A stretch of DNA of 64,000 nucleotides, taken from assembly GCA_963750935.1 (NCBI GenBank), contig CAVVSR010000006.1, forward strand, positions 186,001 to 250,000. The letters run 5' to 3'. Position numbers and translations under genes: made by a program. Shown in pieces: positions 20,520-30,644 of the stretch. Numbering within the stretch: the first letter of the stretch is position 1; the number at the start of each line of letters is the position of its first letter. Origin of the DNA: JACCXG01 sp963750935 (GTDB lineage Bacteria > Acidobacteriota > Vicinamibacteria > Vicinamibacterales > 2-12-FULL-66-21). The notes beneath the pieces are model-generated. The model worked only from the letters and a program-made list of their open reading frames with translations, searched no databases and had not been told where the DNA came from.

Positions 20520-21903
20520 CTAGGGACTGGGTCTTTTTGATTCCCGCGCCTTGGTCACCAGCTCCTTGATCTTGGCGATCAGCGCATCCTGTGCGGCGGG
20601 GGCGAAGAAGCCGGGACCGCCGTGCACTACGCCGCGGGTCTCGTAGCCGCCTTCCGCGAGCACCCGCGCGCTCGGCAGGTAGCCGAACACATCGTTGTTG
20701 TACGCGGTCAGCCACAGCTGCATCGGACCAATCGCCTGTTCGACCAGCGCGACGTAGTCCACCACCACTTCACCTGAGAGGCCGACCAGCGTCAGGTCGG
20801 CGCCGAACTGCCACACCGCGACCGGTGCCTTGTAATGTGTCGGGAGCTGCTCGCCGCGATCGAGCGCTTCGCGCATGCGCGTCGCCGTCCACGACTCGCC
20901 AGCTCGGCTCGCCGCGTCCGGTCATGGCCTCTAGCGCCGCGCGGCCGGGCACCGCCGCGAGCGGCAGATCGACGTAGTCGAACTGCAGGCTGAGCGGGCC
21001 GCCCACTGGCGTGAGCTTGGAGTCGAGCACGCGGAGCACCTCTCGGCCGAGGATCTCGCCGTGCTGGCGCGCGAGCTCGAGCGTGCCTCGCGGATACGGG
21101 TTCGAGTCCCCGGCGAATCCGAGCACGAACATCGCCTGGACGCCGGGGCGCTGCTGCTGGACGTACTGCTGCGCGAAGCCGGCATAGTCTCCCGAGAGCC
21201 TGTACTCGTCTCCCGTCAGCGTGGTGTTGTGCGTCGCCGCGCCGAACACCACCGCCCGCAGCGTGCCGTCCGCCGTCGCGACTTTCAGCAGCGGCATCGT
21301 GCGATCGGCCGGGCCTCGAGGATTGACGCCGAGGACGATGCCGCGATCGCGCGTGGGCTCGCGTCGATTCATGACGAACGGAACGACGCCTGCGCCGTAC
21401 GAGAGCTCGACGGGTTCCATCCGCTTCAGCGCCTGCTCCACGGCGGAGACGATGCGGTCCTGGAGGGAGGAGCGGTAGGCACGAAGGCGCGCCGCGCCGT
21501 CGCCGTCGATGCCATACGCGGCGGCATCGGTGTCCGCGATTGCCGGACCGGTGTGGGTATGCGACGAGTTGACGAGGATCTGGTAACGCTTCAGCCCGGT
21601 GCGATCGATGATGCGCCGGCACAGTTCCTCGGTCACGGCGCCGCGCAGGCCGATCAGATCGGTGGTGATCCACGCCGCGCGCTCGCCGTTCGCGTCGGCC
21701 AGGACGAGCACCTTGGCGTAGAGATCGGCGGCGACGCCTTCCGACGGACGGTTCCGCGATGCGTAGCCGGCCATCGGCAGCGGCTTGTCCGGCGTGATCG
21801 CGACCGCGGCGAAACCGGCCTGCCATTCCGCGCCGGCAGCCGGGGAGAGCGGCATCAGCACGCCGACCATCGCGAGCGCGATCAGCACCGGGCTCTGCGT
21901 CAT
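20520..21903 (-). CDS. Neutral/alkaline non-lysosomal ceramidase-like protein (one frameshift)
   Basis: The minus-strand gene starts at ATG 21903 (an ATG at 21912 is also possible) with a signal peptide cleaved near AAGAEW. It continues with the neutral ceramidase N-terminal fold: FAAVAITPDKPLPMAGYASR, then ITTDLIGLRG and the metal-binding NSSHTHTGPAI motif. AATHNTTLTGDEYRLSGDYA and GFAGDSNPYPRG follow. Near 20885 the frame breaks, and the family's end continues in another frame (LVGLSGEVVVDY, LWLTAYNNDVFGYLPS). Ceramidases of this type hydrolyse N-acyl sphingosine with a zinc centre. Bacterial relatives without lipid data are numerous, so the substrate is open. The stop is at 20520. Confidence 0.87.
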
Positions 21904-21967
21904 GGCGCGCATTATATGGCTGTGCAGGCTCGTCTCACCGGCGCGGCAACGACAACGTTGCCGCGGC

Positions 21968-22831
21968 TCACCGTGCGGGCATGCCAAACGCCTGTGCCAC
22001 CTTGTCGAGTCCGCTCTCGACCGAGCCCCAGGCCGTCTGCGCGGCCGGCGACAGGGTGCGGCCGGCTGACGCGGCCCGGATCGCAGCGGCGCGATTGATC
22101 AGCGCCTTCGCCTCTCCGGATGCTGGACGTTCGTCGCCGATGACCGAGGCCAGCTCCTCTGCGTCTTTCTTGAGCGCGTCGGCTTCCCGGACCGCGGCCT
22201 CACGCGCAGCCTTGTCGATGGTCTTGTCGTTCTTGAGCGACGAGTCCAGGTCTTTCCTGAAGCGATCCGCGCTCTTCGCGACGTCGTCGGCGGCTTTCCG
22301 GACCTCGCGGTCATTCAGCCGCCGCGCCTGCTGGCCCTCGGCCAGCGGCATCGTGGTCCCGTAGGCGGCGCCCAGCTCGCCCAGACTTGCGGCCAGACGA
22401 TTCCACTCACTCGCGCCGTCGAGGTTCGGCGGCTGCGTCGCCATGAACCGCTTGATGTCCGAGCCCTGCCGCAGCACCGTCGTGGCTTCAGCGCTCGCGG
22501 CGTATTCGGGCGTGAATCGCTCCTTCAGGTTGTCGACGTTCTCCTGCAGGTCGTCCAGGTAGCGTTCGACGTCGACCTCGCCTCCCCGGCCACGAATGAT
22601 GCTGCGCTTCAATTTGCCGTCGAGCTGATCCTCGAAGCGATCGCGCTCCTGATCGATGCGATCGATCAGCGCCTTGACGTCTTTGTCGCTCAAGCGCTCG
22701 GCGAGCGCCGTCGGCGGCGCGACCAGCGCCGCCGCGCCGACGATGGACGCCACCATCGCCAGCCGCAGCCACACTCGGACTCGCAGCCGGGTTGGGCGCG
22801 CGTCAGTGATCGTGTCTGTGGTGGATGTCAT
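21968..22831 (-). CDS. Secreted helical protein of unknown function
   Basis: A 287-residue protein starting at 22831 behind a strong GGAGGAGGG ribosome-binding site. Residues 16-44 form a signal peptide or anchor (ASIVGAAALVAPPTALA). The mature part is charged and almost wholly helical: LSDKDVKALIDRIDQERDRF, then a repeated Lys/Asp/Glu-rich pattern including AAREAAVREADALKKDAEEL, likely coiled coil. Cysteines are absent. No domain was recognised. It could be a periplasmic structural or adaptor protein. It lies just upstream of the ceramidase-like gene on the same strand (64-bp gap), so the two might be co-transcribed. Confidence 0.75.
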   Translation of the reverse strand: MTSTTDTITDARPTRLRVRVWLRLAMVASIVGAAALVAPPTALAERLSDKDVKALIDRIDQERDRFEDQLDGKLKRSIIRGRGGEVDVERYLDDLQENVDNLKERFTPEYAASAEATTVLRQGSDIKRFMATQPPNLDGASEWNRLAASLGELGAAYGTTMPLAEGQQARRLNDREVRKAADDVAKSADRFRKDLDSSLKNDKTIDKAAREAAVREADALKKDAEELASVIGDERPASGEAKALINRAAAIRAASAGRTLSPAAQTAWGSVESGLDKVAQAFGMPAR

Positions 22832-23379
22832 GGGTCCCTCCTCCTCACACCGCTGAACAACCTCAGCGAACTGCTCTGCCTTGTCGGTATCTCTCGATCA
22901 CAGCGGCTCGTCGCCTCGATCACGAGATGCCGTAGTTCTCCCGGGGCATCAGCCAATTGCCTAGGGAAAATGAAGGTCACTACGGCCGCCACACCGAGTC
23001 TCGCAGACCCTGTGCCTCATGCCCCCGGCTCACGGTTCCGACAGAGATTGGGCACGCCGCCGGGCTGGAGCCTCTTGAACCAATTGCCTGAGTTGATTCG
23101 CCGTACTGGACGATTTCCGCAGCGGACTCATCCGTGACGCCGCCTGATGTCCAGGGCGACCAGGAGTCGAACCGGGTGCCGACTGACGCGAAAGGACGAT
23201 TCGGTGGCTTCGGACGAGATCGAGAACATCCTCGAAGGTCACGTGGCTCGCTGTGTCGACGTCACCGCCCTCGTTTGAGTGTGGAGGGGAGAAAGTGTCC
23301 CCACTGCTCGCACAGGATCCGCTTCATTCGCTTCGATCGACGCATGATGAACCTCCAGATCGCTCGGCAGCGGTCGCGA
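22832..23379. other. Gene-poor 548-bp interval
   Basis: Between two minus-strand genes (the helical protein and the sigma-54 activator's end). Short open frames occur on both strands, but none has a convincing ribosome-binding site or domain. No sigma-54 type promoter with GG-N10-GC was found in it. It presumably holds the promoter of the helical protein. Confidence 0.5.
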
Positions 23380-24891
23380 TTACGCGGTGGCAACTTCCTC
23401 GAGTCCGTACTTGCGAATCCGCAGATGGAGCTGCGTGCGCGACAACCCAAGTCGCCGTGCGGCTTTCGTTTTGTTTCCTCGGCATTCCTGCAAAACCTTG
23501 CCAATCGTGGTGCGTTCGAGTGCGCTCAGGTCAGTGCTGTCATTGCGCGATGACTTGGCGGCTGGTTGCAGCGCGAGATGCTCCGGGTCGATGAGCGCGC
23601 CGTCGCAGAGAATCGCGGCCCGCTCCAGGACGTTGCGAAGCTCTCTGACGTTTCCCGGCCATGGATACTGGAGGAGCGCCTGTCGTGCCTCACGGGTGAG
23701 ACCAGCGGCTGGCCGGCCGAAGGACCTGCCGATCTCCCGCAGAAAGGTTTCGCTCAGCGGCACGATGTCGGAGGAACGCTCGCGCAATGGCGGAATCTGG
23801 ATGTCGAAGACGCCGAGGCGGTAGAACAGGTCCTCGCGAAAGTCGCCGCGCTCGACGGCCTTGCGCAGGTCGCGATTCGTGGCTGCGATGACGCGGATGT
23901 TCGCTTTCACGAGGCGCGTCCCGCCCAGCCGCTGGAACTCGCGCTCCTGCAGCACCCGCAGGAACTTCGCCTGCGCCGACAGGCTCATCTCGGTGACTTC
24001 GTCGAGGAACAGCACGCCGCCCGACGCGAGCTCCACCTGGCCGGGCTTCGCCTGGTGCGCGCCGGTGAAGGCGCCGCGTTCGTAGCCGAACAGCTCCGCC
24101 TCGAGCAGCTGCTCGGGCAGCGCGGCGCAATTCAGCGCGATGAACGGCCGGCTCCTGCGAACGGACGCCGCATGGATGAACCGCGCCACGACTTCCTTGC
24201 CGGTGCCCGACTCGCCGGTCACCAGCACGGTCGTGTCCGTCGAGGCGACCTGCGTCGCCTTGCGCAGCACCCCGCGCCATTCGGCGGACTCACCGACGAT
24301 AGGCACGTGGGTCCCCACGGTCGCCGGTTCGACGGCTCGCTGCACGCGCGCGTCGCCCCGTTCCACCCGATCGTCGTCAATCTGAGCGACCGTTTTTCCG
24401 AGGCTGCGGCTCTGTGTCCCGAGCCCGAGGTGGTAGGCGATACGACGGGCGAGCGGCACGTGCGCGCGAGTGAATGCCATCGGCCTCTTCGACCAGAAGG
24501 CAACGCGCACCAAAGGCTCCGGTGCGAGCGTCGACACTCCCAGGACGGCGCGGTAGCCGGCGCCGACCAGCCGCTCCATGGCGTGAGGGGCGGCGGCTGC
24601 GCCCGCCGCTCCTGACCGCAGATCACCGATGATCACCTCGTCTGCGCCGGCCGCCATCATGTCAGGCACGTCGGCGGTCGACGCGTTCACGATCGGCCGT
24701 CCCTGTTGGTCGAGGCACACGATGCGCAGGGCGTCGTGCGGCAACATCTTGCTGACGATCGCTGAGAGCCGCGGCACCGCCGCGGCGACATCGATCGTGA
24801 CGGCGAGCTCGCGGAGCAGTTCCAGCGAGCCATCGAAGTACGCCCCATGAGAGTGCGAAAGGTGCGCCGCCGCTTCATCGATAGCCAGCAT
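23380..24891 (-). CDS. Sigma-54-dependent transcriptional activator with GAF-like sensor
   Basis: A 503-residue enhancer-binding protein. Residues about 25-160 look like a GAF sensor in place of a receiver. The AAA+ domain shows Walker A GESGTGKE (226-233), the sigma-54 contact loop GAFTGA (273-278) and Walker B GGVLFLDEV (291-299), with an arginine-finger region later. The end is a Fis-type helix-turn-helix (NKTKAARRLGLSRTQLHLRI). It should hydrolyse ATP to open sigma-54 promoters in response to a small ligand. Five promoters with sigma-54 geometry lie at 31.9-56.2 kb, making this the likely activator. The ATG at 24891 is preceded by GGAGGG; its leader and first codons closely resemble those of the HD gene at 33419. 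The in-frame extension to 24975 is rejected. Confidence 0.93.
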   Translation of the reverse strand: MLAIDEAAAHLSHSHGAYFDGSLELLRELAVTIDVAAAVPRLSAIVSKMLPHDALRIVCLDQQGRPIVNASTADVPDMMAAGADEVIIGDLRSGAAGAAAAPHAMERLVGAGYRAVLGVSTLAPEPLVRVAFWSKRPMAFTRAHVPLARRIAYHLGLGTQSRSLGKTVAQIDDDRVERGDARVQRAVEPATVGTHVPIVGESAEWRGVLRKATQVASTDTTVLVTGESGTGKEVVARFIHAASVRRSRPFIALNCAALPEQLLEAELFGYERGAFTGAHQAKPGQVELASGGVLFLDEVTEMSLSAQAKFLRVLQEREFQRLGGTRLVKANIRVIAATNRDLRKAVERGDFREDLFYRLGVFDIQIPPLRERSSDIVPLSETFLREIGRSFGRPAAGLTREARQALLQYPWPGNVRELRNVLERAAILCDGALIDPEHLALQPAAKSSRNDSTDLSALERTTIGKVLQECRGNKTKAARRLGLSRTQLHLRIRKYGLEEVATA

Positions 24892-24975
24892 CGCGATAGC
24901 CCTCCCTGTTCTCGGTGATTCTGGGCGCTCACGCTGTGGGCCACAACCTCCGTTCGGGCACGTTGACGCACTCAC
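24870..24975 (-). promoter_or_regulatory. Leader/promoter segment duplicated at 33398-33500
   Basis: Reading toward the sigma-54 activator, the sequence includes GGTTGTGG, then CGCCCAGAATC, a CAGGGAGGGCT ribosome-binding region and CGATGCTGGCTA. The same string, with scattered substitutions, precedes the HD gene start at 33419, including the first codons (MLAID versus MLATD). The two genes therefore probably share promoter control. No -24/-12 element was recognised inside it. Confidence 0.65.
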
Positions 24976-25116
24976 ATATCGCTATCGAGGCGACTGATTC
25001 GGGTTCATCCTGGATACCCTTTCGGGTCACGCGCGTCGTGCGTCTCCGGGCTCGTCGCGCACGTGCGCTCGTATCGACTGGTGCAGGGATGTTGAGGCGG
25101 GAGGACGGCTTCGCCG

Positions 25117-25510
25117 TCAGTGCGCGTTCGGAGTCCGTGCGCGCGCAGGTGCTTCGATGCGCTTCCATCCGAAGAGCCGGGCGTCGATTGACCAACGACC
25201 CGGTCCTAACATGGCCAGCGCCCCCGCCATGGTCGCTGCCATGAGAGGCCCGGCAACGTCCTCAGACGTGAGGATCTGGGAGAGCTCTATCGCGGCTACC
25301 GCCATTCCAGCCAGGGGCGTCCACAGCCCCACGACCAGTAGAAGCCCCGGTCCCGCGAGGGACACGAAGGCCAGGGTCGCATTCAACGGTGGGTCGGTCC
25401 ACAGCAGCCAGCTGGCTCGCACAAGCAGGACGGAATCCAACGACCAGACGCATGAAGAGCAAACCCATGCCTGGCCAACCGGCGGCGAATGTCGAATAAA
25501 GGCGGCGCAA
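25117..25510 (-). CDS. DoxX-like small membrane protein (one frameshift)
   Basis: Starting from TTG 25510 the minus strand reads LRRLYSTFAAGWPGMGLLFM, the usual first helix of DoxX-like proteins. Near 25438 the frame shifts, and the family continues as DSVLLVRASWLLWTDPP with further hydrophobic helices (LLLVVGLWTPLAGMAVAAIE, LMAATMAGALAMLGPG). With the missing base restored the protein is about 130 residues with four membrane segments. DoxX-like proteins are inner-membrane proteins linked to quinone/thiosulfate redox or of unknown role. Three such genes occur in the window (also 38339 and 59277). Downstream is the sigma-54 activator. Confidence 0.7.
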
Positions 25511-25588
25511 TTGTCCCTGAGGGGATTGTTCGTCATCGCCGTGCGACGCGAAGCCCCCGTCGGGGCGGCAGCGATGACCCTTTCGAGT

Positions 25589-26218
25589 CTACAGCTCGAT
25601 GATGCCTCGTCGGAGGCCGATGATCGCCGCATGGGTCCGGTCGTTGGCGTCGAGTTTCGCAAGAATGCTCTTGACTCGCCCCTTGACGGTGTCCTCGGTG
25701 ACGCCGAGCTGATCCGCAATCTGTTTGTTCGCGTTCCCTGCCGCGATGAGACGCAATACGACAACTTCCGCCGGTGTCAGCGCTTCATCGCTGACATGTT
25801 GCGCGACCTGGAACGAGGCCTCAGGCGACAGACTCCTCTTTCCGGCATGGACCGCTCGGATCGTCTGCAACAAATCCGAATGAAGCGTGTTTTTGAGCAG
25901 GTAGCCGTGCGCACCGGCCTTGAGGGCGCGGAGAATGTGCACATCGCCCTCGTAGGTTGTCAGGACGATGACTCTTGCCTCCGGGAACTCCGTTCGAATG
26001 GCGATCAGCGCGTCGAGGCCATTCATTTCCGGCATCTGAATGTCCATCAGCGTCACGTCCGGATGGTGCGTACGGAATTGCTGGATCGCTTCGCGACCGT
26101 TGGCAGCTTCGGCAATCACCGTCATGTCTGGCTGAACGCCCACGAGACCCGCGATCCCTTCGCGCACGACTGGATGATCGTCGACGGTGAGAATCCGAAT
26201 CGGCGCGCTGCTGGTCAT
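25589..26218 (-). CDS. NarL/FixJ-family response regulator
   Basis: A 209-residue two-component regulator. The receiver domain (1-120) has acidic residues in ILTVDDHP, the phospho-acceptor Asp59 in VTLMDIQMPEMNG, the Thr in VIVLTTYE and the Lys in GYLLKN. The C-terminal LuxR helix-turn-helix (about 140-205) reads LTPAEVVVLRLIAAGNANKQ then IADQLGVTEDTVKGRVKSIL. The ATG overlaps the stop codon of the sensor kinase at 26215 (ATGA), so the pair is translationally coupled and surely cognate. An in-frame extension upstream to 26356 runs inside the kinase gene and is rejected. A decayed copy of this regulator's C-terminus lies at 48976-49085. Confidence 0.95.
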   Translation of the reverse strand: MTSSAPIRILTVDDHPVVREGIAGLVGVQPDMTVIAEAANGREAIQQFRTHHPDVTLMDIQMPEMNGLDALIAIRTEFPEARVIVLTTYEGDVHILRALKAGAHGYLLKNTLHSDLLQTIRAVHAGKRSLSPEASFQVAQHVSDEALTPAEVVVLRLIAAGNANKQIADQLGVTEDTVKGRVKSILAKLDANDRTHAAIIGLRRGIIEL

Positions 26219-29200
26219 GACGCGTCCCTTTCGACGTCTGCCGGCGCCTTGGCAGCAAACCGCCGCGACCACCACGAGCGCCTCGCGGATGTCGCGTAGA
26301 CAGTGCCGGCAGGAAGGCGTAGCTCCACTTCCGTCCCTGCGCCGGCTTCGCTCCACACCGTCAGGTTCCCACCAATCACGGCGGCGCGCTCCGGCATGCC
26401 GCGGAGTCCGTAGTGGCCTTCGACACCCTGGGCCGCGAGAACTCCCTGGTCGATCCCTTTGCCGTCGTCTCGCACCCGCAAGCGAAATTCATCGCCATCG
26501 TACCGGACCTCGACCTCGACCAGTGCGGCCTGCGCGTGTCGAAACGCATTCCGCAGCGCTTCCGCCGCAATCTTGTAGATTTCGTCGCGCAGAATCGGGT
26601 GCAGGTCCCGCGGCTGTCCTTCGACGCCGACGCGGAATGCCGGAGGCGACGTGACGCTCGCGTCGGTCGCGAGCTCGTCGCCGAAGGCTCTGATCGCTAC
26701 CGGGAGATCGGTACCCTCGACGGCCGACGCCCGTAAGCCTTGTACCGCGTCCCGGCCTTCGGTGATGGCCTTCGCCGCCTGCTCAATCGCGGTGTCCAGT
26801 CGCGTTTTCGCCTCGGCCGGGCGCTCGGGCAGCAGGTACGACGCCGTCTGGAATCGCAGCAGCAGACCGTGGAAGCTCTGAAGCAGGGTATCGTGCAGCT
26901 CGCGAGCAATGCGCGTCCGCTCGCCGACTCGAGCGTCGATCGTCATCTCGAACGCGTGCTGCACCTGACGCATCCGGGCCTGGTACGCGACCCACATCAG
27001 CGCCAGGAACAGACCCACGGCGGAGGCGCGAAACACGTCGGTCTTGTACCACGGAGGGGTGATGACGATCGGCAGCGATACTCCTGCTTCGTTCCATACG
27101 CCGTCGCTGGTCGAACCCTGCACGCGAAACACATAGTTGCCGGGATCCAGGTTGGTGTAGGTGGCCACGCGCTCCCCGCTGTCCACCTCGTTCCAATCAC
27201 GGGGGAAGCCCTCGAGTCGATAGCGATAGCGATTCTTGTTGGAGTTGGCGTAGCTCAATGCCGCGAATTGAAACGAAAAGACATTATCCTGATAGGACAG
27301 TGTCAAGGAGTCGGCATAGGGAATGGCTTTCTTGAGTTTGGACGCAGCGCCGATGGCAACAGATTCGTCGGAGATCTTGAAGCTCGTGAGAACAACCGGC
27401 GGCACGAAGGTATTTTCGCGGATATCCTCAGGGAAGAACGCGGTCACCCCTCCGTTGCCGCAGAAGAACATCTCGCCGGTCCGCCCTCGCTGGTGACAGC
27501 TCCGGGAGAAGTCGTTACTCCGCAAGCCGTCGGAGACGTCGTAGTTCTTGAACCTCTCGGTCTGCGGATCGAACCGGGATAAACCCTTCTTGCTGCTGAT
27601 CCACAGCCTGCCGTCGGCATCCTCCAGAATGCCCATGAGATCGTTACTCGGCAGACCATCCGCGATCGTGTAGCGCGTCACGACTGCGGTCTGACGATTG
27701 AATCGATAGAGGCCCATTCCCGAGGCCAGCCAGAGTGCTCCGGCCCTGTCTTCGTGGATGGCGCCGATGCTGCCTCCCTGAAGCCTCTGAGGGTCACTCG
27801 GGCTGGTGGTGTAGTGCACGAAGGTCTTGGTTCTGTCGTCGAAGCGGCTCACGATGCCGCCCCACGTCCCCAACCACAGCGTGCCGGAACGATCGCGATG
27901 AATCGCCGACACGCTGAACGGAAGGTCTTCGTCCGACGCACTTGGACCAAACCGGTAGTTGGTGAATCGCTCGGTTGCTGGATCGAAGTGGCTCACGCCG
28001 CCAAACTGTCCCACCCATAACCCGCCGAGACGATCTTCATAGATGCAGATGACCTGATTGTTCATCAGGCTGCCGGGATCACCAGGGTCGTGTCCGTAAT
28101 GCTTGAACCGGCCTGTGCGTTCATCGAACCGATCCAGACCCGCGCCCTCGCCTCCCACCCAGAGATAACCGCGTGCATCCTTGAGAATGCTATTGACTTC
28201 ATTGCCCTTGCTGAGGCCGTCCGCGCCGGGAAGATAGTGGGCGATGCGGCCGCTCTTTCGATCCAGTCGATCAAGGGCGCGGGGGAACGAGCCGACCCAC
28301 AGGACGCCATTGGAGTCCTCGTGGATCGCGCTGACCTTGCCGGGAGAGAGACTATCGGATTCTTCGGGCTCTTCGGGACGATGGGTATAGTGGCTGAATT
28401 GTCTCTGCCGAAGATCGAGAATGTTCACTCCGCCATTAGCGGTGCCCACCCACAGCAGCCCGGAGCGATCGCGGTAGAGGGAAACAACGCTGTTATCGCT
28501 GAGGCTGTCTGGCTCGGTTCGAGAGTGTTGATAGAGGCGAGCGAAACGCTCGGTGCGCCTGTCGAAGTAGGAGAGCCCCAGGCTGGACGCCACCCAGAAG
28601 CCATCCGGTCCATCAGCGAGAAATCTGCTGCTGTCCAGCAGCGTCGCGCCGGCGCCGAGCGGATATTCGGTGAACCGCTTGGTTTGCCGGTTGTATTTGA
28701 CGAGACCGACGACCGGGGAAGAGGCGAGCAGCCAGAAATCGCCGTGGCTGTCTTCGTACACGTCATACAGGGCCAGGCCGGTGACTATCGGAGCAGGACC
28801 CGTGACCTGCCCGGTCTGGACGTTCACGTGAAACAGGCCGTGGTCGCCAACGAACCAGACCTCCCCGTCCTTGTCTTCGATGACGCGCCTGACCCACCCG
28901 ACGAACTGCCCGGCGCTGTTCTTCCGGTAGTTCGTGAATGTTTCGGTCGCCGGGTCGAACCTGTCCAGCCCGCTGTCCAGGGTCGCGAACCATAGATGGC
29001 CGCGACTGTCGGCGGTCACGCTCGCGAGCGAATCGCCGCTGAAGCTCTTCGGATTCTTCGGATCGTGAAAATACCGAGTGGTACGTTCAGTCCTGGGATC
29101 GAACCTGTTGATGCCGGGATACGCAGCAACCCACAAATACCCCTGGTCATCTTCGAACACCGTGCGGATGAAATTGTGGCTCAAGCTCCCGGGATCCTTG

Positions 29201-29523
29201 GGGTCGTTTCTGTAGACGACGAAGGAGTGGCCATCGTAGCGGTTGAGGCCTTCTCCCGTCCCAAACCACATGAAACCCTGGCGATCCTGCAGAATGGCCA
29301 CGACGTTGTCCTGGGCCAGGCCATCTTTGGTGGTGAGGTGGGTGAATTTCAGTTCGCGGGGCAGAGGGGGGCCGCCTGCCACGTGCCGGATGACGGACTG
29401 ACCTCCAGGCGCGGCGCTCTGCGCGAGCGCCGGTTGCCCGCCGCAAGCCGCGACGAGCATGATCAGCACCAGCCGAAACGCCGGTCCATCGGTCGTTGCC
29501 GTCCGGACTCGTGCGGCAGTCAT
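26215..29523 (-). CDS. Two-component sensor kinase with Reg_prop propellers, Y_Y_Y and HisKA_3
   Basis: A 1102-residue sensor. After a signal peptide (residues about 14-35), some 700 residues form two seven-bladed periplasmic propellers made of Reg_prop repeats (GFMWFGTGEGLNRYDG, GLLWVGTANGGVNILD). The Y_Y_Y domain follows (YRYRLEGFPRDWNEV, FRVQGS), then one membrane helix (ASAVGLFLALMWVAY) and a HisKA_3 domain with His877 in ARIARELHDTLLQSF-type sequence. The HATPase_c (DDGKGID, HYGLRGMPERA) ends at the overlapped response regulator. This architecture resembles Bacteroides hybrid sensors for polysaccharides but with a separate regulator. The ligand is unknown. A close paralogue lies at 42225-45284. 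Confidence 0.95.
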   Translation of the reverse strand: MTAARVRTATTDGPAFRLVLIMLVAACGGQPALAQSAAPGGQSVIRHVAGGPPLPRELKFTHLTTKDGLAQDNVVAILQDRQGFMWFGTGEGLNRYDGHSFVVYRNDPKDPGSLSHNFIRTVFEDDQGYLWVAAYPGINRFDPRTERTTRYFHDPKNPKSFSGDSLASVTADSRGHLWFATLDSGLDRFDPATETFTNYRKNSAGQFVGWVRRVIEDKDGEVWFVGDHGLFHVNVQTGQVTGPAPIVTGLALYDVYEDSHGDFWLLASSPVVGLVKYNRQTKRFTEYPLGAGATLLDSSRFLADGPDGFWVASSLGLSYFDRRTERFARLYQHSRTEPDSLSDNSVVSLYRDRSGLLWVGTANGGVNILDLRQRQFSHYTHRPEEPEESDSLSPGKVSAIHEDSNGVLWVGSFPRALDRLDRKSGRIAHYLPGADGLSKGNEVNSILKDARGYLWVGGEGAGLDRFDERTGRFKHYGHDPGDPGSLMNNQVICIYEDRLGGLWVGQFGGVSHFDPATERFTNYRFGPSASDEDLPFSVSAIHRDRSGTLWLGTWGGIVSRFDDRTKTFVHYTTSPSDPQRLQGGSIGAIHEDRAGALWLASGMGLYRFNRQTAVVTRYTIADGLPSNDLMGILEDADGRLWISSKKGLSRFDPQTERFKNYDVSDGLRSNDFSRSCHQRGRTGEMFFCGNGGVTAFFPEDIRENTFVPPVVLTSFKISDESVAIGAASKLKKAIPYADSLTLSYQDNVFSFQFAALSYANSNKNRYRYRLEGFPRDWNEVDSGERVATYTNLDPGNYVFRVQGSTSDGVWNEAGVSLPIVITPPWYKTDVFRASAVGLFLALMWVAYQARMRQVQHAFEMTIDARVGERTRIARELHDTLLQSFHGLLLRFQTASYLLPERPAEAKTRLDTAIEQAAKAITEGRDAVQGLRASAVEGTDLPVAIRAFGDELATDASVTSPPAFRVGVEGQPRDLHPILRDEIYKIAAEALRNAFRHAQAALVEVEVRYDGDEFRLRVRDDGKGIDQGVLAAQGVEGHYGLRGMPERAAVIGGNLTVWSEAGAGTEVELRLPAGTVYATSARRSWWSRRFAAKAPADVERDAS

Positions 29524-29614
29524 CCTCGATGTTCCTCTCCCGTGGTTGACGGCGACCGGCAGAGACGTGGGCTGACCATCGTATCGCTGTCGGCAGGCTT
29601 ACGTTGCAGGAGAT

Positions 29615-30353
29615 TCACTTCGCTGACCTCCGCGGCTTCCGTCCCCGCATGCCCTCGGGCAGCGCCAGCCCGACGCGATGGCGCGACATGGCACTCCCGC
29701 GATCGAGATTGGCCAGCATGAGGGCAGCCGCGTCCGCGTAAGGCACGATCATCTGTGGAATCAGCGACGCGAAGACCGGAAGCAGCAACGGGCCCGGCAG
29801 CACGCGTGTGAATGCGGGAACCGCCACTGGCAGGACGTCGACCGAAACGCGGAGGCGGTTGAGCCCGAGGCCCGGCTCATCGACCATCGGTCCGGGACAG
29901 AGAAGCCGCCAGTCCAATCGCGAGCGGCGCAGCCGGTCAAAGTTGAGCCGGTGGGGCCAGTACGTGGCTTTCACCTTCGGTAATTCGAGGCCCCGCCGCC
30001 TCGATGCACCGATGTCGAGCAACGCGGCCCCCGCCATCGCCCAACAGGTCGGCTGCTCCTCCACCGGAAGCGAGTCGACGCTGGTGACGAGGCGATCGAC
30101 GAGAGTCGACGAAGGCGTCGCCGTCGGCAACGTGGCCCGCGCAGTTGATCAGCGCGTCTTGCCGGCTGATTAGATCGAGCGGCACATACGTGCTGAGATC
30201 GCCCGCATGCACCGACACACGAACACGCACGTCGGGCAGCAGTTTGGCCGGCGTTCGGATGAAGACCGTGACGGCGTGACCGGCGGCCACGGCCTGACTC
30301 AGCACGTGACCGCCCAGCGTTCCGGTCGCGCCAAGGATGATGATGCGAGCCAT
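29615..30353 (-). CDS. NAD(P)-binding NmrA/SDR-like oxidoreductase (one frameshift)
   Basis: The N-terminus MARIIILGATGTLGGHVLSQ is a Rossmann strand with the TGxxGxxG-type motif of atypical short-chain dehydrogenases (NAD(P)H-binding, NmrA-like). The frame then breaks near 30110, and the rest continues as RLVTSVDSLPVEEQPTCWAM, LCPGPMVDEPG and a C-terminal segment up to 29615. The SCPGPMV-like stretch (LLCPGPMV) is typical of this family after the substrate loop. ATG 30353 is chosen over a GTG one codon earlier. The role is unknown; relatives act as regulators or quinone/sugar-nucleotide reductases. The gene lies 91 bp upstream of the sensor kinase start on the same strand. Confidence 0.75.
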
Positions 30354-30644
30354 CACACCGCCGCCGAGTAAAACCGGGTCGCCAGGTCCGACTCACAGGC
30401 AATTAGCACGGGCCCGGGAACGGCGGCGACCAACAACGGACGATTCTTCAATCGACGACAATCGGCGGCGCGATGTCGAGAGCGAAGAGCTCTATTACGC
30501 ATCATAGCTGCCTGTTCCTATTGTATTAATGACGCGCCGCGTATGAACCGCCGTTCGATTCGAGTCACGAGGCCAACGTCGCCGCTGTTATAGCGTCTAG
30601 ACACGACTTCGGGTGACTACTAGCGTCGCGTGCGGGTCTCACCC
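30354..30644. other. 291-bp spacer without recognised features
   Basis: The gap between the end of the Kelch gene and the start of the NmrA-like gene, both on the minus strand. It is less GC-rich than its neighbours. No gene, repeat or sigma-54 type promoter was seen in it; it should carry the promoter for the NmrA-like gene. Confidence 0.4.

Noticed and set aside
23030..23242. 70-codon minus-strand frame between the helical protein and the sigma-54 activator
   Set aside because: No ribosome-binding site, no domain, Arg/Ser-rich composition.
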